From Defluviitaleaceae bacterium (GTDB lineage Bacteria > Bacillota > Clostridia > Lachnospirales > WRAX01): a DNA stretch of 10,056 nt. The translations under genes and the position numbers were made by a program. The notes under the pieces are model-generated. The model did not search any database. It saw only the letters and a list, made by a program, of their open reading frames with translations, and was not told the DNA's origin. Shown here piece by piece: positions 6,444 through 10,056 of the stretch; the stretch's first letter is position 1; every line of letters starts with the position of its first letter. The stretch lies in the NCBI GenBank assembly GCA_009787945.1, contig WQSI01000064.1:1-10056 (forward strand). Reading direction: 5' to 3'.

Positions 6444-8207
6444 TTAGTTACTTACAACTCCATTATACACGAAACCTGCGTCAGCGTCAACAGTTATTGT
6501 GATATTATTGTGAATAATATCTGTAACCATTTCGTTTGTGATAATCAGGGGCTTTTTCAAAGCTTTACAGGCGATTTGGGCGTGGCTGTGGTCCGTTTGC
6601 TGTTCATTTCCTACAACAACTGCCCCTGCTTTTCTAATATAGTCCATCAAGCTGTCGTCCGTGGTGGTGGTTACGAGAATATCCCCTTCCACAAACTTCT
6701 TGTCATGACCTTCTGAAGAGCGGAAAATTACCGATTTGCCCACAACAACCCCCGTGCCAACGCCCCTTCCGCGGGTCAAAACATTTCCTAAAACGTGGAC
6801 TTTTATAAGATTAGTAGAGCCGCTGACACCAACAGGAACACCTGCCACAATCACTATGGCGTCGCCATTTTTAGCAAGACCCATTTTCATAGCTTCCCCT
6901 GCGGCAAGCTCAAACAGCTCATTTTCATTGTGCGCCATGTTGGAACGAGCCGAAACAATTCCCCATAAAAGGGACATTTGCCGCCACAAATGCTCACTGG
7001 TAGCAACGGCGATAGCTGGGCGGGCAGGGCGAAACTTTGCCACCATTCGGGCGGTGAAGCCCGATTTTGTCACCGTTGCCACACATGCCGCCCCAAGCTC
7101 TTGGGCGATATTTGTTGCGGCGTGGGTTATGGCGTTGGTAATATTTACCACATGCCCTCCGCTCCACTGCTTTAAGGACTTGCCATAATCCACACTGTCC
7201 TCAATTTCGCGGGCGATTCTATCCATCATCTGGACGCTTTCCACGGGGTACGCCCCTTTGGCGGTTTCCCCAGATAACATAATGGCATCTGTTCCGTCAA
7301 AAATGGCGTTGGCAACATCATTGGCTTCTGCCCGTGTTGGCCTGGGATTTGTTACCATAGATTCCAACATCTGGGTGGCAGTTATAACAGGCTTACCCAC
7401 TTTATTAGCTTCCTTAATCATATACTTTTGGATAAGCGGCACTTCCTCTGGGGGAATTTCCACGCCCATGTCACCACGGGCAACCATTATGCTGTCAGAA
7501 ACTTCCAGAATTGATTTAAGGTTATTAACCCCTTCACGATTTTCAATTTTAGCAATAATAAGAATGTGGCTGCCTCCGTTATCCTCCAAAACCTGGCGAA
7601 TTTCCAGAACATCTTTAGCAGAGCGCACAAAAGAAGCCGCAACAAAATCCAAATCATGCTTTATTCCGAATTTTATGTCCTCAATATCCTGAGGAGTTAG
7701 GGAAGGAAGGGAAACATTAGCTTCTGGCAGGTTTATACCCTTGTTATTGCCCAAAACCGCACCATTTAAGGCGATACACTCTATATCTCCATTTTCTTCA
7801 ATATTGGTCACACGAAGCTCTAACAGCCCATCATCAATCAAAACCCTTGACCCTATCTGCAAATCTCCCGCAAGCCCTGCATATGTTACAGACACGCGGT
7901 TTTCGTCGCCTTCCACCTCTTCTGCCGTCAACACAAACTTTTGCCCTTTAACAAGCTCCACTTCGCCTTCCGCAAAGGTTTTTATGCGAATTTCAGGCCC
8001 TTTGGTGTCAAGCATAATAGCCAAGGGCGCGTCCATAGCCTCCCGCGCCTGCTTTATCCTGTCTACAGTTCGAGCGTGAGTGTCGTGGTCCCCATGAGAA
8101 AAATTTATCCGCGCCACATTAACACCAGCAGTTATCAACTTCTTAATGGTTTCCACTTCCCAAGTAGCAGGCCCAATTGTAGCAACAATTTTGGTTTTTC
8201 TAAGCAT
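6444..8207 (-). CDS. pyk: Pyruvate kinase with C-terminal PEP-utiliser-like domain, 587 aa
   Basis: Last step of glycolysis: phosphoenolpyruvate plus ADP to pyruvate plus ATP, in the cytosol. Motifs seen: N-terminal RKTKIVATIGP; substrate Arg33 with NFSHG (35-39); MLDTKGPEIR (65-74) opening the beta-barrel B domain (about 70-165); catalytic Lys220 in IAKIENREG with metal ligand Glu222; ARGDMGVE (243-250); TQMLESM (278-284); and NPRPTRAEANDVANAIFDGTDAIMLSGETAKG starting near 287. The C domain runs to about 475. Residues about 480-587 form the extra C-terminal domain found in Bacillus and Clostridia enzymes, related to the mobile His domain of PEP synthase, here with DHSHAQIAC (539-547). Length matches the 585-aa Bacillus enzyme. 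The start has GGAGG seven bases upstream. A 26-base near-palindrome lies in the leader. Followed at 22 bases by the 50-aa gene. Confidence 0.98.
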   Translation of the reverse strand: MLRKTKIVATIGPATWEVETIKKLITAGVNVARINFSHGDHDTHARTVDRIKQAREAMDAPLAIMLDTKGPEIRIKTFAEGEVELVKGQKFVLTAEEVEGDENRVSVTYAGLAGDLQIGSRVLIDDGLLELRVTNIEENGDIECIALNGAVLGNNKGINLPEANVSLPSLTPQDIEDIKFGIKHDLDFVAASFVRSAKDVLEIRQVLEDNGGSHILIIAKIENREGVNNLKSILEVSDSIMVARGDMGVEIPPEEVPLIQKYMIKEANKVGKPVITATQMLESMVTNPRPTRAEANDVANAIFDGTDAIMLSGETAKGAYPVESVQMMDRIAREIEDSVDYGKSLKQWSGGHVVNITNAITHAATNIAQELGAACVATVTKSGFTARMVAKFRPARPAIAVATSEHLWRQMSLLWGIVSARSNMAHNENELFELAAGEAMKMGLAKNGDAIVIVAGVPVGVSGSTNLIKVHVLGNVLTRGRGVGTGVVVGKSVIFRSSEGHDKKFVEGDILVTTTTDDSLMDYIRKAGAVVVGNEQQTDHSHAQIACKALKKPLIITNEMVTDIIHNNITITVDADAGFVYNGVVSN

Positions 8208-8214
8208 CTCTATT

Positions 8215-8219
8215 CCTCC
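8215..8219 (-). promoter_or_regulatory. Ribosome binding site of pyk
   Basis: Minus-strand GGAGG within GGGAGGAATAGAG lies seven bases before ATG 8207 and fixes that start. Confidence 0.85.
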
Positions 8220-8248
8220 CTAAATTTTAAATTAGTATGGTCTGAAAT

Positions 8249-8274
8249 GTGATAAAATATATTTAATTCATCAC
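8249..8274. promoter_or_regulatory. AT-rich near-palindrome in the pyk leader
   Basis: GTGATAAAATA and TTAATTCATCAC face each other across a short centre; about nine of eleven positions pair, and flanking AAATG/CATTT and TGAAAT/ATTTCA extend the symmetry to roughly 8243-8287. It lies about 40-65 bases upstream of pyk, where an operator would be expected. I could not place a convincing -35/-10 pair: CATACT, TAATTT and TATATT are all possible -10s without a good partner. It could also be a weak hairpin at the end of the upstream transcript. Confidence 0.3.
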
Positions 8275-8412
8275 CCATTTGATTTCAGCATCATCCCGTA
8301 GGGGCGTACATTGTACGCCCGCTGCCAGGCAAACGTATTCTTCATTTAAATTACGTCTGTCGGATAACAGGCGCACAATGTACGCCCCTACGGGATGTAA
8401 AAGTGGTTTCAT
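8263..8412 (-). CDS. Possible 49-aa ORF running through a palindromic repeat
   Basis: Minus-strand ORF MKPLLHPVGAYIV... to ...KWVMN, stop TAA. It has AGGAAGG nine bases before its ATG and begins 38 bases after the S41 lipoprotein stop, so it could be made from the same mRNA. Most of it is encoded by the two arms of the 8292-8397 inverted repeat, so the reading frame may simply be fortuitous: a palindromic repeat that happens to lack stops. There are two cysteines and no membrane helix or known motif. I do not recognise it. Reported because the ribosome binding site and spacing look real; the probability that it is a functional gene is low to moderate. Confidence 0.3.
   Translation of the reverse strand: MKPLLHPVGAYIVRLLSDRRNLNEEYVCLAAGVQCTPLRDDAEIKWVMN
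8292..8397. repeat. Composite inverted repeat with self-palindromic arms (REP/MITE-like)
   Basis: Arms 8292-8318 and 8371-8397 are inverted copies, 26 of 27 bases identical (one A/G difference near the inner end), separated by 52 bases. Each arm begins CATCCCGTAGGGGCG at its outer end and contains its own small palindrome, GGCGTAC-ATT-GTACGCC in the left arm. This architecture of paired GC-rich hairpins between genes resembles REP/BIME elements mobilised by IS200-like RAYT proteins, or a small MITE. No transposase is in the window and no clear target duplication flanks it. On the minus strand no T-run follows, so it is not a typical terminator, though it would make a strong RNA hairpin between the lipoprotein gene and pyk. 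Confidence 0.85.
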
Positions 8413-8449
8413 TAATAATCACCTTCCTCGATTATTGCAAGCACTGTCG

Positions 8450-9796
8450 CTAACGCATCCATGCAGGACGGTTAAAGTGGTGTGGGATAGTTCCCGCTTC
8501 CAAAGGTCTGCCCCGACTGTCTGTAAGATATAAAACATCAAAATAGAAAGCTATCCCTGTATTGGGCATTAGTGCCATCGTGCGGGGGCTTCCCATATTG
8601 CCCCCTGTTGTTTCGCCTACATGGGTTGCAAAGCCTATTTCCGCAGAATACCAAGCTGCCAATTGGGCAGCAGAGCCGTTGTGACCATCAGTTAATAGCC
8701 AAATTTTGCCATTAAAGGCGGTTGGTGGAAAAGTCACCCTAGGGTGTATAATTGTGGCTTCATTACCTGATAATACAGAAATTGCAAGCGCGCCATAGTC
8801 AAGCCTTTCAGCGTCTGAAAGATTAAAGTCAGGCAAGTGATGAGCCTCTAAAACCTCATAAATCGGGCGAAAATCCTCCAAATTGTTAAAAAACCAACTT
8901 GCAGTTCCAACCCTTTGAACATGGTAACCATCTAAGAAAAAAACATACCCCATAGGAGCTTCAACAGGTTCAGTTAAAAGAGGTCTAATAACCGCTTCAA
9001 AAAAGGCCACGTAATAACCACCGCCATTACCTCTCATATCAATAATTAAATGTTCGTAATCACGTATCTGACGGTAAAAATTAAATAATTCAAATTGACC
9101 TTCTAGCAATGCTCCCATGCTCCAACCAGTGGAAATATAGGCAATACGCCCTTCTTGTATAATTTCGGTGGTTACGTAGGGTGGAGAGTTAGACCTCGGA
9201 CTATCAAAAAAGCGATTGCGCGGAAATCTGCCCCAATCAATTATGCTTTCGGCATAACCAAGTCTAATTTCAGGCGACTCGTAAAAACGCCGAGCCAAAG
9301 GGCTTTGCAAAAGCAAGTCATTCATAAAAGACATAGTTGAATTTTCCAGCATAATATCATAAGTGTGGTGCGTAAATACACTGAAATGACCAGTACCTAC
9401 CAAAGGGTTAAAATTGAAAATAATATGCGCCAAAAATGTACCCTCACAAGGTTCTCTCATTGCTGCAACAGAAGCGCGGGTGTTTTCTATAATCCATCTA
9501 TAATCTATACCCCACGCCCAATTTGCAACGCCCAGCAAGGGGAAATTGTTTTCAAGAACATAGACCATATAGTCCAAATCCTCAAGAAAATGTTGGACAG
9601 TAAGAGAGCCGTGGGGCATTATCCGCCTAAGCTCTCCTTCTATCCTTGTATATTCGTGTTGCGGTTCGTATTCCTCTTCATAAATAGGTTCATAGGGTTC
9701 ATAGGTTGTTTCTTCTGTGCCGCAAGCAACAATGGCTATTAGTATAGCCGCCCATGTGAACAGCAAAAAGAATCTCTTCCCAATTGCCGCCCTCAT
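8450..9796 (-). CDS. S41-family peptidase-like lipoprotein, 448 aa
   Basis: Exported, lipid-anchored protein of the C-terminal-processing/tricorn-like S41 peptidase fold. The N-terminus has KR, a hydrophobic segment (9-23) and lipobox IVAC with Cys25. A Tyr/Glu/Pro-rich acidic spacer (about 28-49, YEPYEPIYEEEYEP) follows. The core has GTGHFSV (His137), the S41 signature LIIDMRGNGGG (250-260), the putative nucleophile Ser375 in DGHNGSAAQLAAW, and VGETTGGNMG (393-402). The Lys of the CtpA Ser-Lys dyad (TFGKG) is replaced by Asn400, as in S41 members that use another mechanism or are inactive. No PDZ domain is evident. The ATG overlaps the accA stop (TAATG) with GGGAG six bases upstream, so translation is coupled to accA. 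Substrate unknown. Confidence 0.88.
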   Translation of the reverse strand: MRAAIGKRFFLLFTWAAILIAIVACGTEETTYEPYEPIYEEEYEPQHEYTRIEGELRRIMPHGSLTVQHFLEDLDYMVYVLENNFPLLGVANWAWGIDYRWIIENTRASVAAMREPCEGTFLAHIIFNFNPLVGTGHFSVFTHHTYDIMLENSTMSFMNDLLLQSPLARRFYESPEIRLGYAESIIDWGRFPRNRFFDSPRSNSPPYVTTEIIQEGRIAYISTGWSMGALLEGQFELFNFYRQIRDYEHLIIDMRGNGGGYYVAFFEAVIRPLLTEPVEAPMGYVFFLDGYHVQRVGTASWFFNNLEDFRPIYEVLEAHHLPDFNLSDAERLDYGALAISVLSGNEATIIHPRVTFPPTAFNGKIWLLTDGHNGSAAQLAAWYSAEIGFATHVGETTGGNMGSPRTMALMPNTGIAFYFDVLYLTDSRGRPLEAGTIPHHFNRPAWMR

Positions 9797-10056
9797 TAGT
9801 AACTCCCAAACTTACGGAAGCGTTTATAACGCTGTTCTGTTAATTCTTCTGTGGGCAGAGCGGATAACTTGCCATATTCTGCCAAGAGCAGGTCCTCCAG
9901 GTAGTTTAGGGAATGACCCATGTCGTTTTCAAAGCCAGTTTCAACTTCTGGAATGATGCCTTCAATGATGCCCAGTTCCATTAGGTCTGTTGGGCGCAGC
10001 TTCATCACGGCGGCGGCTTCGCGGGCGCGCTTGCCGTCTTTCCATAGGATGCTGGC
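9796..10056 (-). CDS. accA: Acetyl-CoA carboxylase carboxyltransferase subunit alpha, C-terminal 86 aa (partial)
   Basis: AccA together with AccD transfers carboxyl from carboxybiotin to acetyl-CoA, giving malonyl-CoA for fatty acid synthesis. The frame is open to the window edge and begins ASILWKDGKRAREAAAVMKL, matching the AccA C-terminal block (E. coli has ASILWKSADKAPLAAEAM). The family pattern continues with LMELGIIEGIIPE and ends with EELTEQRYKRFRKFGSY, like E. coli STEDLKNRRYQRLMSYG. An internal ATG at 10008 is not the start, since the conserved sequence continues upstream through it. The gene ends TAA, sharing its last base with the ATG of the lipoprotein gene. The catalytic region lies outside the window. 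Confidence 0.95.
   Translation of the reverse strand, partial: ASILWKDGKRAREAAAVMKLRPTDLMELGIIEGIIPEVETGFENDMGHSLNYLEDLLLAEYGKLSALPTEELTEQRYKRFRKFGSY

Noticed and set aside
8292..8397. Transcription terminator
   Set aside because: Arms are strong but separated by 52 bases and no T-run follows on the minus strand, so it does not fit an intrinsic terminator.
8411..8436. Short hairpin AATAATC / GATTATT after the S41 gene as a terminator
   Set aside because: AT-rich 7-bp stem without a T-tract, and it contains the ribosome binding site of the small ORF; more likely chance.
8279..8533. 84-codon plus-strand frame across the inverted repeat
   Set aside because: Runs antisense into the S41 gene end, with no ribosome binding site.
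9796..10008. Separate 70-aa gene starting at 10008
   Set aside because: Its frame continues upstream to the window edge with conserved AccA sequence (ASILWK...), so it is the end of accA.

Overview
The window looks like a chromosomal segment of a Bacillota bacterium, probably Clostridia. Supporting signs are strong GGAGG-type ribosome binding sites before nearly every gene, a long pyruvate kinase with the extra C-terminal phosphotransfer-like domain, a stand-alone AccA subunit, an acidic lipoprotein with a clear lipobox, and a Firmicutes-like 6S RNA. Nothing identifies the species. Every gene I accept is on the minus strand, so transcription runs from high to low coordinates.

Layout in transcription order. 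(1) 10056-9796: C-terminal end of accA (acetyl-CoA carboxylase). (2) 9796-8450: a secreted S41-family lipoprotein whose ATG overlaps the accA stop. (3) 8412-8263: a 49-codon ORF with a good ribosome binding site, lying across a 27-bp inverted repeat. (4) 8207-6444: pyk (pyruvate kinase). (5) 6421-6269: an undescribed 50-aa protein with its own ribosome binding site. (6) About 6260-6058: a 6S RNA gene (ssrS/bsrA type), recognised from its closing stem, central-bubble hairpin and terminal arm. (7) 6043-4958: a compact DEAD-box RNA helicase that starts only about 15 nt after the 6S U-tract. (8) 4961-4080: a GNAT acetyltransferase fused to a MazG-like nucleotide pyrophosphohydrolase, ATGA-coupled to the helicase, then an intrinsic terminator at 3988-4033. 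(9) 3884-2661: an MFS exporter with its own promoter region and an operator-like triple repeat. (10) 2579 to the window edge: a SERCA/PMR1-type Ca2+-ATPase, cut off within a few residues of its expected C-terminus.

Functionally the right half is central carbon and lipid precursor metabolism (AccA, Pyk). In Bacillus, accA is followed by pfkA and pyk; here the S41 lipoprotein and a repeat occupy the pfkA position. The middle is an RNA and nucleotide unit: 6S RNA, an RNA helicase, and a fused acetyltransferase/NTP pyrophosphohydrolase, with no room for a promoter between the 6S RNA and the helicase. The left half is membrane transport.

The most interesting points are the 6S-helicase-GNAT/MazG unit, a strong alternative fold within the 6S RNA that competes with its canonical closing stem, the new 50-aa gene whose stop codon overlaps the likely 6S promoter, and the palindromic repeat with an ORF running through it. 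No tRNA, rRNA, CRISPR array, integrase or transposase gene was seen.
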